Assembly: GCA_021648725.1 (NCBI GenBank)
Contig: JAKISF010000020.1
Location: forward strand, 1-62,602
DNA length: 62,602 nt
Source: Bacteroidales bacterium
Lineage (GTDB): Bacteria > Bacteroidota > Bacteroidia > Bacteroidales > JAADGE01
Direction: 5' to 3'
Numbering within the stretch: the stretch's first letter is position 1; each line of letters begins with the position of its first letter. The notes under the pieces were generated by a model. It made no database searches. It saw only the letters and a program-made list of their open reading frames with translations, and was not told where the DNA came from. The position numbers and the translations under genes are program-made. Of this stretch, positions 1 through 8,266 are shown piece by piece.

Positions 1-290
1 AAGGTTTTATGCTATAAATATATAAAAAGCATTGCACTTATACAAATATTTCAACATGTTTTTTGCTATTATTTTGCTGTGCCTCAAATAATTATGTTCA
101 TCTAATTTAAAAATCAGCAAGCCCTAAATTATTTGTTGCAATATACGTGCTTGTAATTTTTTCGCTTTTCGGGCTTTAAGTTTCTATTGCCTTTAATCTA
201 TATAATAATTCTTTTTTGCTTGACAGCTAAATTTGATTTGTTTATTATTTCGGAGCAAAATGGTTATGAATGATAATTTAACAGTATTAT

Positions 291-422
291 TCATTTTGTG
301 TTCTTTTCTTTTTCATCGAGTTTTAATTTTTTCAACAATTTTTCCAGTGCTTCATTCTGCCCGGAGTATTGTTCGATTATTTCTTCGATGTTTTTTTCTT
401 TCACTTTATTTTTTTCGGACAT
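291..422 (-). CDS. small charged coiled-coil peptide, 43 aa (hypothetical)
   Basis: I do not recognise this family. The reading frame runs from ATG at 422 to TGA at 291 and encodes a 43-residue Lys/Glu-rich peptide beginning MSEKNKVKEKNIEE, predicted by eye to be one amphipathic helix. Support for a real gene: a perfect Bacteroidota -7 element (TAATTTTG on the minus strand, 438-445) sits just upstream, and a peptide of similar length, composition and opening residues lies at 4602-4736, also preceded by the 17-mer TA[A/G]CAAAAGGTTAACAA. A frame of 33 codons overlaps its stop (ATGA at 291-294) but has no independent support. The remaining sequence from 1 to 290 is AT-rich and shows nothing I can name. 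Confidence 0.4.
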   Translation of the reverse strand: MSEKNKVKEKNIEEIIEQYSGQNEALEKLLKKLKLDEKEKNTK

Positions 423-437
423 TAATATCTTTTTTTA

Positions 438-445
438 CAAAATTA
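438..445 (-). promoter_or_regulatory. -7 promoter element for the small peptide gene
   Basis: On the minus strand this reads TAATTTTG, an exact match to the Bacteroidota -7 consensus TAnnTTTG. It lies 15 bases upstream of the ATG at 422. I see no clean TTTG at the usual -33 spacing, so it is a half-match only. Confidence 0.35.
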
Positions 446-478
446 TGACATTTATTCGGTAAATATTTAAAAACAAGA

Positions 479-495
479 TAACAAAAGGTTAACAA
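479..495 (-). repeat. 17-mer repeat, copy 1 (TAACAAAAGGTTAACAA)
   Basis: This 17-base sequence recurs with one mismatch at 4806-4822. Both copies lie downstream of a response-regulator gene and upstream of a small coiled-coil peptide gene in the same orientation. It contains the palindrome GTTAAC. It may be an operator or a conserved relic of a segmental duplication. Confidence 0.45.
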
Positions 496-507
496 CCCGG
501 GCTATAT

Positions 508-654
508 ATAAGATTTGCTCACAGTTTCAGACAATTAGCTTCTAAACAAAACAAATTTATGCAGTATTATCGGGATAATTTAAGGAATTTTGATGAAGTT
601 TAGGAGTTAATTATAGAAATCTTTAAAATAAAAAAACAAAAGCACATCATCTTT
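508..654 (+). repeat. 147-bp inverted repeat, left copy
   Basis: The reverse complement of this segment is found at 4044-4189. By hand alignment the two differ at about 11 positions plus one single-base indel, so they are about 92% identical. The pair brackets the response regulator and kinase genes at 836-3919. Read toward the cassette, both copies carry the same open frame ending in RQLAS-x-QNKF, then YRDN and FDEV before a TAG stop. This suggests a remnant of the 3' end of a protein-coding element such as an insertion sequence, but no intact transposase is present. Outside this repeat, the stretch 655-835 holds nothing I recognise. Confidence 0.75.
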
Positions 655-835
655 TAACAGAAAATCTCTCATAATAACTCGTTATAATTTCATAATTTTC
701 AGTCCGAACCTAACGTATTTTTGTTTTTCGGTAAGATAAATATGTATATCGAACTTAGGTTAATATTATTTTTAAGAAAAACAAGAATAGTACAGAATAT
801 TCTGATAATAAGTAAGATGTGGGTTATTTGTGAGT

Positions 836-1663
836 TTAATATTTCGAGAGAAATGATTGCAGGTTCACAGATTGGTCAATATTTAATTTTTTTCGAAAAC
901 GAGAACGGAAAACCTTTACACTTTCTGCGGAAACATACATAACAGAAGCAATATCTTTTGAACTTAAACCAAGTTTTAAGAATGCGGCAAGTTTTATTTC
1001 GGATTGAGTTAAATTCGGAACATCAGCTGAAATGTTTTGATAAAAATACTCATTAACTGAATTAAAGGCTATTTCAAAACGTTTCCAACTGTCTGTTTTA
1101 ATTTTTGTATCAATATTTTTTATTATTTCTTCTGCTATTTTTATTGTTTTATTATTTTTTATTAATTTAATCAGTTCTTGCATTTTATAGGCAGTTTGTT
1201 GATTAAATTTATTATTTCGGATTAAAAAAAGTGTATTCTCAATAAGCTCTTGATTTTTCTTTTTTAAGATATTATTATTGTATTCAGCCATGTTTAATGC
1301 AGAAACAGTTCTGGCAACAAGTTCAACTTCGTTTATAGGTTTTCTTATATAGTCAACAGCACCTGCATCTAAAGCTGTTTGTAAATTTTCAACACTTACC
1401 ATAACTCCGGTTGCCATTATCACTGGAATATCTCTCAAATCTTTATTTTTTTTAACAAGTTTTACAAATGAGATTCCGTCCATTTCAGGCATGTCCCAAT
1501 CAGAAATAATTATATCGGGTATAATTTTCTCGGCAATTGATAAAGCAATTTTTCCGTCGGGTGCTTGATATAGTTTATATTCAGGTTTGTATTTTTCAAA
1601 AATTGAAACAATAATTTGAATGTTTTCAAGAATATCATCAACTACTAAAATTTTTTTCAGCAT
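836..1663 (-). CDS. response regulator, REC plus LuxR-like HTH output
   Basis: A 275-residue cytoplasmic response regulator. The receiver domain (about residues 3-125) has the acidic pair D9-D10, the phosphoacceptor D55 in SDWDMP, T85 and the conserved K108 in YIRKPI. A helical linker follows, then a C-terminal helix-turn-helix (about residues 217-262) with the pattern LTQSEIKLAAFL and RFRKKL. The same linker-plus-HTH module is found in the paralogue at 4877-5719 and in the TPR regulator at 31409-33097. It lies 27 bp downstream of the kinase gene at 1691-3919 on the same strand, so the two should be co-transcribed and form a phosphorelay pair. The start is ATG. DNA targets are not evident. 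Confidence 0.85.
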   Translation of the reverse strand: MLKKILVVDDILENIQIIVSIFEKYKPEYKLYQAPDGKIALSIAEKIIPDIIISDWDMPEMDGISFVKLVKKNKDLRDIPVIMATGVMVSVENLQTALDAGAVDYIRKPINEVELVARTVSALNMAEYNNNILKKKNQELIENTLFLIRNNKFNQQTAYKMQELIKLIKNNKTIKIAEEIIKNIDTKIKTDSWKRFEIAFNSVNEYFYQNISADVPNLTQSEIKLAAFLKLGLSSKDIASVMYVSAESVKVFRSRFRKKLNIDQSVNLQSFLSKY

Positions 1664-1690
1664 AATTGTTATATTGTGAAGTAAGTTTTT

Positions 1691-3919
1691 TTAATTTTCA
1701 ACGGTTAATAAAATCTCAAAAAGTTTTGTATTGTAATTTTCAATACTTTTTGATAATTCTTTTTTCCATTTTTTAATATTTCTGCCGTTGTCAACTATTT
1801 GGTTTAATACAGTTTTTAATTCACTAATTTCATAAATTTTAATTTTCTTTAACTTATTAATGTATGGTTTTAATACAGCTTTATCATTTTCAGTTAAACT
1901 AATTTTTTCGGCTTCCACTTTTTTTGGTATAATTCCTTTTCGTTTTTTCTCAATTAGTTTCAGTTCAAAAATAAAACTTGTTCCTTTGTTCGGTTCTGAT
2001 AAAACAATTATATTCCTGCCGTGAGCTTCAACAGCTTTTTTCACAAAATATAATCCTATGCCGGAAGAACTTACATTATGCGATTTCTCAGATATGCTTG
2101 ATTTGTAAATTTCAAATATTTCGTTTATTTTTTCTTTTTCAATCCCTATTCCGGTATCTTTTACTTCAATTTGCAGTTTATCTTTTACTTTTTTTGCCCG
2201 GACATATATTTCTCCCCCTGAATTTGTGTACCTTACTGCATTTGTAAAAATATTTATAAATATTCTTTTTAAAATTTCGAAGTCAGATAAAACAGTATAA
2301 TTATAATCTAACTCATTATTAAATTCAATACCTTTATTTATAAATAAAAATTCAGTAGAATTAATTGCGTCTTGAATAACATCATTTAGCCCGATTTGTT
2401 GAAAATTAATACTAAAAAAATCTTGCCGTATTTTTGAAATATTTAAAATGTTTTCGACAAGGTTAAGCATGAAAAGAGCATTATTCCGAAGCTTTATATT
2501 ATCGTTTGTTGTTTCGATTATCCGACTCAAGGGGTTTTTTAAATCATGAACTATCATTTGTGTTTGCAGTTCTTTAAAATTTGATATTTTTTCTAACTGT
2601 TGTTTTTGTTCAATTATTAACTGTTTTTGTTTTTCTTCATTTTTATAGCTTTTGAAGTATTTGTCAGAAATTAAATCAAGGACATTCTTTTGTCTGTTTA
2701 TTTTTTTATTTTTATTTAATAATTCCGCATTTATTTTTTCTAAGCCTATTCTCTGTTTTGAGATTTTATCGTTTTTACTGATTAGTTTTCGTCTGAGAAG
2801 CAGAAGTATTGTTAATATTGCTAAAGCCAGAAAAAATGCTATTAATAATCCGTGTTTTTGTTTTTTTTGCTGACTTATAATAATTTCTTTTTGCACTAAC
2901 AGTTGGTTTTGTTGGTTTATCTGAACTTCTTTTTTCTGAAATTCATATTTTTTAATGTAATTTTGAATTTCTGTATCTCTTTGTTCATTAAATAAATGAA
3001 CCCTCATATCAAGTGCCGAGTCAAAGTAGAAGCTTGCTTTTTCATAATCTTTAATTTTTCTGTATGTGTGACCTAGATAAGTTATTGAATTAAGAAGGTT
3101 CATTTTAAAGTTTTTTGCAGCACAAATTTCAGCACTTTTATTAAGATACTTAATTGCTTCGGAATAATCCTCCATTAAAAAATAAGCGTTTCCTAAATTA
3201 TTATAGTTATTTTGAAGAGCAATTGTATCTTTAAGTTTCAAATTTAATGTCATTGAACGTCTATAAAATGATATTGCTTTTTTGTGCTTGTTTTGGAAAC
3301 TGTAAACAGCACCTAATATTTCGTAGTTACTTGCAATCAAAGACAGACTTTCAATTTTTTCAGCATAAAATTCGGAAGAATCAATATTGTTTTTTAATTC
3401 TTCAAATGTTCCCAACTTAAAGTTGTTTGCAGCCATTCGGTTGTATATATGTGCTATATTAAAATCGTCTTGAAATAAGTATGCAATTTTGAGAGCTTCG
3501 TTTAATATTTTTACGGCATCTGTATGATTTTCTGTTGCACGATATTCTTCGGCAAGATTTTGCAGTAAAAAAATTCTGAATTCCGGCTTTTTAACATTAT
3601 TCAAAGCATTGTTTAAAATTTTGATTGAAGAAGCATAATCGCCGAATTTCCGATAAATAATTGTCAGCTCTTGTGCACTGTATGCAATTCCTTTTTCATA
3701 ACCGGAAGAATTAAAGTAGTTATATTTTTCTTTTGCAAATAAAAAAGCTTCGTCAACGTCATAATCTGACAACAGCCAAAAAATATTTTTGCTGACCTCA
3801 GTAATGCAAGAATCATTTTCACAGTCGGCTAAAATAATTTTAAGACTGTCAATCTTTTTTATTTGAGCATATTGTATAGCCGGATAAAAACAAAAAAATA
3901 AGACAATAATTTTTTTCAT
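1691..3919 (-). CDS. TPR-containing sensor histidine kinase
   Basis: A 742-residue kinase with an N-terminal signal peptide ending near residue 19, an array of TPR repeats (about 50-310) predicted to lie outside the cytoplasmic membrane, one transmembrane helix (about 357-375), a coiled coil, and a HisKA/HATPase core. The phosphoacceptor is H458 in IVHDLKNP. The ATP-binding N box (NAVRYTN), G1 box (DTGIGI) and G2 box (SSGIGLYF) are all present. A tail of about 60 residues follows the ATPase and is shared with the kinase at 5734-6879. TPRs on the sensory side usually bind protein or peptide partners, so the ligand cannot be guessed. A -7 element (TAACTTTG) lies at 3926-3933 on the minus strand. 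The gene and its regulator at 836-1663 sit between 147-bp inverted repeats. Confidence 0.88.
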   Translation of the reverse strand: MKKIIVLFFCFYPAIQYAQIKKIDSLKIILADCENDSCITEVSKNIFWLLSDYDVDEAFLFAKEKYNYFNSSGYEKGIAYSAQELTIIYRKFGDYASSIKILNNALNNVKKPEFRIFLLQNLAEEYRATENHTDAVKILNEALKIAYLFQDDFNIAHIYNRMAANNFKLGTFEELKNNIDSSEFYAEKIESLSLIASNYEILGAVYSFQNKHKKAISFYRRSMTLNLKLKDTIALQNNYNNLGNAYFLMEDYSEAIKYLNKSAEICAAKNFKMNLLNSITYLGHTYRKIKDYEKASFYFDSALDMRVHLFNEQRDTEIQNYIKKYEFQKKEVQINQQNQLLVQKEIIISQQKKQKHGLLIAFFLALAILTILLLLRRKLISKNDKISKQRIGLEKINAELLNKNKKINRQKNVLDLISDKYFKSYKNEEKQKQLIIEQKQQLEKISNFKELQTQMIVHDLKNPLSRIIETTNDNIKLRNNALFMLNLVENILNISKIRQDFFSINFQQIGLNDVIQDAINSTEFLFINKGIEFNNELDYNYTVLSDFEILKRIFINIFTNAVRYTNSGGEIYVRAKKVKDKLQIEVKDTGIGIEKEKINEIFEIYKSSISEKSHNVSSSGIGLYFVKKAVEAHGRNIIVLSEPNKGTSFIFELKLIEKKRKGIIPKKVEAEKISLTENDKAVLKPYINKLKKIKIYEISELKTVLNQIVDNGRNIKKWKKELSKSIENYNTKLFEILLTVEN

Positions 3920-4043
3920 CTATTACAAAGTTACTATTAAATTGAATATTAACCTGAATTCGACATAAGATTTATTTATGAGAAAAACAAGAGTGTATTA
4001 GATTTGAATTGAAAATAAAGAAATTATAACCGGTTTTCAATTC

Positions 4044-4189
4044 AAAGATGATGTGCTTTTGTTTTTTCTTTTAAAGATTTCTATAATTAACTCCTAAACT
4101 TCATCAAATTTCCTTGAATTATCCCGATAGTGCTGTATAAATTTATTTTGTTCAGAAGCTAATTGTCTGAAATTGTAAGTAAATCTTAT
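4044..4189 (-). repeat. 147-bp inverted repeat, right copy
   Basis: This is the inverted partner of 508-654, about 92% identical by hand alignment and one base shorter. It occupies much of the gap between the kinase start (3919) and the HU gene terminator (about 4253). Its frame toward the cassette also ends in RQLAS-x-QNKF, YRDN and FDEV before TAG. No other feature is visible in 3934-4043. Confidence 0.75.
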
Positions 4190-4252
4190 GTCAGACTCAG
4201 GTTTTTTCTATATTGTAAAATCATCGGAAATTTAATACAAATAAAGAAAAAT

Positions 4253-4283
4253 AAAAAAAGCCGATTTTTAAATCGACTTTTTA
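4253..4283 (-). terminator. rho-independent terminator after the HU gene
   Basis: A 13-bp stem (AAAAAGTCGATTT pairing with AAATCGGCTTTTT on the minus strand, with one G-U pair) is followed by a T-rich run. It lies 23 bp beyond the HU stop codon at 4306. Confidence 0.7.
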
Positions 4284-4305
4284 AGACACTGTTTATTAGT
4301 TTGTT

Positions 4306-4596
4306 TTAAGAATTTTTAATGTTTTCTTTAATGCTGTCTTTAAAAGCTTTTACCGGTTTAAACTTAGGAGCAAAATGTTCGGGAATAATAACTGATTTAT
4401 TCTTTCGAATATCTCGAGCTGTTTTTTTTGCTTTTTTCACAACTAAGAAGCTTCCGAAGCCTCTTAAATAAACATTATTATTGTTTTTTAATGAATCTTT
4501 TATGTTTTTTGCAAGAGATTCTACAATCTTTTTTACCTCAGTATTATCTATTCCGGTTTGATGAGATATCAATGTTATTAATTCTGATTTTGTCAT
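4306..4596 (-). CDS. HU/IHF-family DNA-binding protein
   Basis: A 96-residue nucleoid protein of the HU/IHF family, close to the usual 90-100 residues. The N-terminal helical dimerisation part (MTKSELITLISHQTG) and the signature RGFGSF near residue 45, which opens the beta-arm, are both present. The segment KTARDIRKN matches the beta-arm of the family, but the usual tip RNP is replaced by IIPEHF, so DNA intercalation may differ from standard HU. It begins 5 bp after the stop of the small peptide gene at 4602-4736, so the two are probably one transcript. A hairpin terminator follows. Confidence 0.9.
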   Translation of the reverse strand: MTKSELITLISHQTGIDNTEVKKIVESLAKNIKDSLKNNNNVYLRGFGSFLVVKKAKKTARDIRKNKSVIIPEHFAPKFKPVKAFKDSIKENIKNS

Positions 4597-4601
4597 TTTG
4601 T

Positions 4602-4736
4602 TTACTTGTTATGATTTATATTTTTGTCATTTTTTATTTCAACTATTTCCTTAAGTTCTTTTATTTGCTCCTCACAATCTTTAATAATGTTTTCTGCTTG
4701 TTCTATAATTCCTTTTTTATCTTTATTTTTTTTCAT
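4602..4736 (-). CDS. small coiled-coil peptide, 44 aa, upstream of HU
   Basis: The frame runs from ATG at 4736 to TAA at 4602 and encodes 44 residues opening MKKNKDKKGIIEQAENIIK. It is highly charged and predicted by eye to be a single amphipathic helix with one cysteine in the middle. The family is unknown to me. It lies 5 bp before the HU start, which argues for coupled expression. It resembles the peptide at 291-422 in size, composition and opening residues, and both have a 17-mer repeat upstream. It may be a small partner of HU or of the neighbouring kinase system, but that is inference only. Confidence 0.5.
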   Translation of the reverse strand: MKKNKDKKGIIEQAENIIKDCEEQIKELKEIVEIKNDKNINHNK

Positions 4737-4805
4737 TATTGCATATTTAAATAGTACAAGGGCACAATTTTAATAAAATTACTACTTAATTCTTTATAAA
4801 AAAGT

Positions 4806-4822
4806 TAGCAAAAGGTTAACAA
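4806..4822 (-). repeat. 17-mer repeat, copy 2 (TAGCAAAAGGTTAACAA)
   Basis: This is the second copy of the 17-mer at 479-495, with one mismatch. It lies in the gap between the response regulator stop (4877) and the small peptide start (4736), the equivalent position to copy 1. Confidence 0.45.
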
Positions 4823-4876
4823 AATGAAAGACTTTTCGGTTTGTAACGATTTAAATGTGTTATTAGAAGGTATAAA

Positions 4877-5719
4877 TTAAACAGAAGCAAAAAATGCCGA
4901 AAGGTTTTGTTTGCTGTCCAAATTAAGTTTTTTACGTAAACGAGAACGAGCAACTTTAACGCTTTCAGGGCTTTGAAATAATGCAGAAGAAATATCTTTT
5001 GTATTCATACCCAAACGCAAGAAAATACTTAGTTTTATTTCGGCGTTTGTTAAATTGGGGTATTTTTCAAGAAGTTTTTTACTGAAATCTTTATTACCCG
5101 ACTCAAATATTATTTCAAATCTTTGCCATGAATCTTGTTTTACTTTTTCATCAATACTTTTTATGATGTATTCAAATAAGTTATGTATTTCTTCATCTTT
5201 TTCGGGTAATTTTGTGTATAATTCTTTCAGTTTTTTTATTATTTGAATATTAAATTTATTATTTCTGATTAACATTAAAGCATTTTCGGCTATTTCTTGA
5301 TTTTTATTTTCAATAATTTGCTTGTTATATTCAGAAATCTTAAGAACAGATTTTACTCTTGCACACAGTTCAACGGAATCTATGGGTTTTCTGATGTAAT
5401 CAACTGCACCGGCATTTAGTGCCGTTTTTAAATCTGCTGAAGATTGCATAACAGCAGTTGCCATTATAATAGGAATCTCTTTTGTGTTTTTATTTTTTTG
5501 AAGTTTTTTAATCAGTTCAATTCCGTTTACAACGGGCATATCCCAATCTGTAATAATTAAGTCGGGTAATTTTAGTTCTGCAATTTTAAAGGCAATATCT
5601 CCGTTATTTGCCTGAAAGAAAATTGTGTTTTCATCATGCTGTAAAAGGATGTCTAAAATTGTGTTGATAATATGAGGGTTATCATCAACAACTAATATTT
5701 TATTTTTTAGTGTTTTCAA
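4877..5719 (-). CDS. response regulator, REC plus LuxR-like HTH output (paralogue)
   Basis: A 280-residue paralogue of the regulator at 836-1663, with the same layout. The receiver domain has D12-D13, phosphoacceptor D58 in TDWDMP and K111 in YIRKPID. The linker contains the shared motif LIRNNKFN, and the C-terminal HTH has LTNAEIKLSIFL and RLRKKL. The reading frame has no ATG at its head. The first usable start is TTG at 5717-5719, and an in-frame stop lies nine bases upstream, so a TTG start is likely. The gap to the kinase gene upstream is 14 bp, consistent with an operon and a cognate pair. Confidence 0.85.
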   Translation of the reverse strand: MKTLKNKILVVDDNPHIINTILDILLQHDENTIFFQANNGDIAFKIAELKLPDLIITDWDMPVVNGIELIKKLQKNKNTKEIPIIMATAVMQSSADLKTALNAGAVDYIRKPIDSVELCARVKSVLKISEYNKQIIENKNQEIAENALMLIRNNKFNIQIIKKLKELYTKLPEKDEEIHNLFEYIIKSIDEKVKQDSWQRFEIIFESGNKDFSKKLLEKYPNLTNAEIKLSIFLRLGMNTKDISSALFQSPESVKVARSRLRKKLNLDSKQNLSAFFASV

Positions 5720-5733
5720 AATATTTTATGTTA

Positions 5734-6879
5734 TTATTTTTCGGAAACAGAGTTTATTATTTCTTTATATAGTTCCGGATTACAATTATAAATAGCGTTA
5801 TTTAATTTTTTCTTCCATTTTTTAATGCCTTCCGAGAAATTTTCGTCAATTTGGGTTGTTACTTTTCGGAGTAAACTAATTTCATATACTTCAAGGTTTT
5901 TAAGTTGTTTACAAAAAACTTGTAAATACTCTTCATCTTTTTTAATGAGAACATTCTTAGTTGTTTTTCTTTTTGGTACTTTATTATTATTTATCACAGC
6001 GTTTTCTTCTGCTAAATCAATTGAAAAAGAGAAGACTGTATATTTGTCGGGTATTGATTCTACATTTATTTTTCCGTTATGAGCTTCTACCGCTATTTTA
6101 CAAAAAGTTAAACCTAAACCGGTGGATCTTGCCATTCCTGTTTTCTTTGCCATAACTTGTTTGAACTTACTGAATATTAAATCAATTTTATCTTCTTTGA
6201 CTCCTATTCCTGTATCAACAACTTTTATTGCAACCTTAGATTTCTCTTTATTTGTTTCATAATTTATTAATATTGAGCTGTTTGCATGAGAATATTTGAT
6301 TGAGTTTGACAGTAGGTTAACAATTATCCGTCTTAGAATTTCATTGTCGGCAAAAACAATTAATCCGCTGTGTATTCGATTTTCAATTTTTATGTTTTTG
6401 TGTTCTGCAAATAACTCAACTTGTTTAATTGCATTATCTGAGATTTCTTTCAGGTTATATTCCTTCTTATTTAGGGGCATAATCATTCCTTCGTATTTTT
6501 GTACGTCAAGAATGTTTTCTACCATTGTCAGTATTTCTTCGGCAAAAAACTTTACTTCTTTATTTTCTGAAATATTAATTATGCTGCTTATAGGGTTTTT
6601 TAAATCGTGTACAATCATACCGGTTAAACCTTCACGAAGTTTACTCTGTAGTCTTATTTCTCGATTTAATACCATTAAATCAATTGCTTTTTCGGTAAGT
6701 TTGTCTGTTTTGACTTTAACTTCTTTGTTTTTTTGAATTAACTCTTGTTTTTGGTCGGTATTTATTTTATTAAGCTTTGATATTATTTGACTTTTTATTA
6801 ATAATTTTTGTCTAAAAATTAATACTATGGTAATAATTAATAAAATAGAAATAATTATTATCAAAAGGAAGTAATTCAT
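5734..6879 (-). CDS. membrane sensor histidine kinase without TPR domain
   Basis: A 381-residue kinase with one N-terminal membrane helix (about residues 4-22), a coiled-coil linker and a HisKA/HATPase core. H91 in IVHDLKNP is the predicted phosphoacceptor. The N box (NLLSNSIKYSH), G1 (DTGVGVK written with I/V changes) and G2 (STGLGLTF) are present. It resembles the kinase at 1691-3919 without that protein's large periplasmic TPR region, so it probably senses through the membrane, the linker or a partner. The last 60 or so residues match the tail of the other kinase. It is followed after 14 bp by its response regulator. Confidence 0.87.
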   Translation of the reverse strand: MNYFLLIIIISILLIITIVLIFRQKLLIKSQIISKLNKINTDQKQELIQKNKEVKVKTDKLTEKAIDLMVLNREIRLQSKLREGLTGMIVHDLKNPISSIINISENKEVKFFAEEILTMVENILDVQKYEGMIMPLNKKEYNLKEISDNAIKQVELFAEHKNIKIENRIHSGLIVFADNEILRRIIVNLLSNSIKYSHANSSILINYETNKEKSKVAIKVVDTGIGVKEDKIDLIFSKFKQVMAKKTGMARSTGLGLTFCKIAVEAHNGKINVESIPDKYTVFSFSIDLAEENAVINNNKVPKRKTTKNVLIKKDEEYLQVFCKQLKNLEVYEISLLRKVTTQIDENFSEGIKKWKKKLNNAIYNCNPELYKEIINSVSEK

Positions 6880-6951
6880 AAAACCGGTTTTTGCTATTGC
6901 AATATATATAATTAATTTGAGTTTTTAAATATTTTCTTTTGCTGTACATAT

Positions 6952-6983
6952 CAAAAAAAAAAATCAACAACAGTTGATTTTTT
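6952..6983. terminator. bidirectional terminator between clpX and the kinase gene
   Basis: A perfect stem, AAATCAAC and GTTGATTT, closes on a 4-base loop and is flanked by A and T tracts on both sides. It lies about 40 bp after the clpX stop and most likely ends the tig-clpP-clpX transcript on the minus strand. Confidence 0.7.
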
Positions 6984-7019
6984 AGTAAAACTTATACCAA
7001 ACTCAGATTATTAAGTAAT

Positions 7020-8243
7020 TTAAGCTACTTTTAATTTTGTAATATCAGTTTTTTCTATTTTTTCTTTTGCATATTTAAGAGTAACTTTAAATTCTTTAAC
7101 ATTTTGAGAAGGTAAATCAAACATTGCATCTGTCATTATTGATTCGCAAATAGACCTCAGCCCTCTTGCTCCTATTTTGTATTCAATTGCTCTATCTACA
7201 ATGTATTCAAATACTTTTTTGTCGAATTTCAGCTTAATACCGTCAATTTCAAATAGTTTTGTATATTGCTTAATTATTGAATTTTTCGGTTCTGTTAAGA
7301 TAAGCCTTAAAACGTCCCTGTCAAGAGGATTTAAATGAGATAATACCGGTAAGCGACCGATTATTTCAGGAATAAGACCGAATGATTTTAAATCTTGCGG
7401 AGCAACATATTGCAGGAAATTTTCTTTGTCTATTTTTTCGGTTGCTTTTTTATCAAATCCTACAACTTGTGTATTTAATCGGCGTGCTATTTTCTTTTCT
7501 ATACCGTCAAAAGCCCCCCCTGCAATAAAAAGAATATTTTTAGTATTAATCTGAATTAAATTTTGTTCGGGATGTTTTCTGCCTCCTTTGGGCGGAACAC
7601 CTACAACTGAACCTTCGAGAAGTTTTAAAAGTCCTTGCTGAACACCTTCTCCGGAAACATCTCTTGTTATTGAAGGATTATCACCTTTTCGTGCAATTTT
7701 ATCAATTTCATCAATAAAAACGATGCCTTGTTCGGCTGCTTCAACATTAAAGTCTGCTGCTTGTAACAACCGGGTTAACAGGCTTTCAATATCTTCTCCT
7801 ACGTAGCCAGCTTCTGTTAATACTGTTGCGTCAACAATAGTGAAAGGAACCTGCAACATTTTTGCAATTGTTTTTGCAAGTAATGTTTTTCCGGTTCCTG
7901 TTTCACCAACTAAAATAATATTAGATTTATCAATTTCAACCTCATCATCAGATTTTTCCGGAACGGATAATCTTTTATAATGGTTATAAACTGCAACCGA
8001 TAATACTTTTTTTGCTTGGTCTTGTCCGATAATATATTGATCGAGAAATTTCTTAATTTCTTTCGGTTTTTTTAATTTAACACTATTTATGTCAAATTTA
8101 CTTTTATCTTTCTTATCCTTGAATTCTTCTGCAACAATTTCATATGCTCTACCGGTACATTCGTCACATATAAAACCGGATACACCGGAAATCAAAAATT
8201 CGACTTCGTTTCTTTTTCTGTCGCAAAAAGAGCATTTATCCAT
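7020..8243 (-). CDS. clpX: ATP-dependent Clp protease ATP-binding subunit ClpX
   Basis: ClpX is the hexameric AAA+ unfoldase that recognises tagged proteins and feeds them to ClpP in the cytoplasm. The 407-residue protein has the four-cysteine zinc-binding domain at its N-terminus (CSFC ... CDEC), Walker A GETGTGKT, the pore-loop motif YVGED, Walker [11 protein letters not shown] and the RKH loop in KGGRKHPEQ. The length fits the family. It is the last gene of a tig-clpP-clpX run on the minus strand, 23 bp after clpP, the order seen in many bacteria. A bidirectional terminator follows. Confidence 0.98.
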   Translation of the reverse strand: MDKCSFCDRKRNEVEFLISGVSGFICDECTGRAYEIVAEEFKDKKDKSKFDINSVKLKKPKEIKKFLDQYIIGQDQAKKVLSVAVYNHYKRLSVPEKSDDEVEIDKSNIILVGETGTGKTLLAKTIAKMLQVPFTIVDATVLTEAGYVGEDIESLLTRLLQAADFNVEAAEQGIVFIDEIDKIARKGDNPSITRDVSGEGVQQGLLKLLEGSVVGVPPKGGRKHPEQNLIQINTKNILFIAGGAFDGIEKKIARRLNTQVVGFDKKATEKIDKENFLQYVAPQDLKSFGLIPEIIGRLPVLSHLNPLDRDVLRLILTEPKNSIIKQYTKLFEIDGIKLKFDKKVFEYIVDRAIEYKIGARGLRSICESIMTDAMFDLPSQNVKEFKVTLKYAKEKIEKTDITKLKVA

Positions 8244-8266
8244 AAGGAACTAATTAAAATGATAAT

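Noticed and set aside
193-294. 33-codon minus-strand frame overlapping the stop of the small peptide gene
   Set aside because: The composition is unremarkable, it has no homologue in the window and no signal beyond the ATGA overlap.
233-448. 71-residue plus-strand frame rich in Phe, Leu and Ser
   Set aside because: It lies opposite the 43-codon peptide gene, and its composition is that of an antisense frame in AT-rich DNA.
721-942. 73-residue plus-strand frame
   Set aside because: It overlaps the 3' end of the response regulator gene on the other strand and has no domain, signal peptide or promoter.
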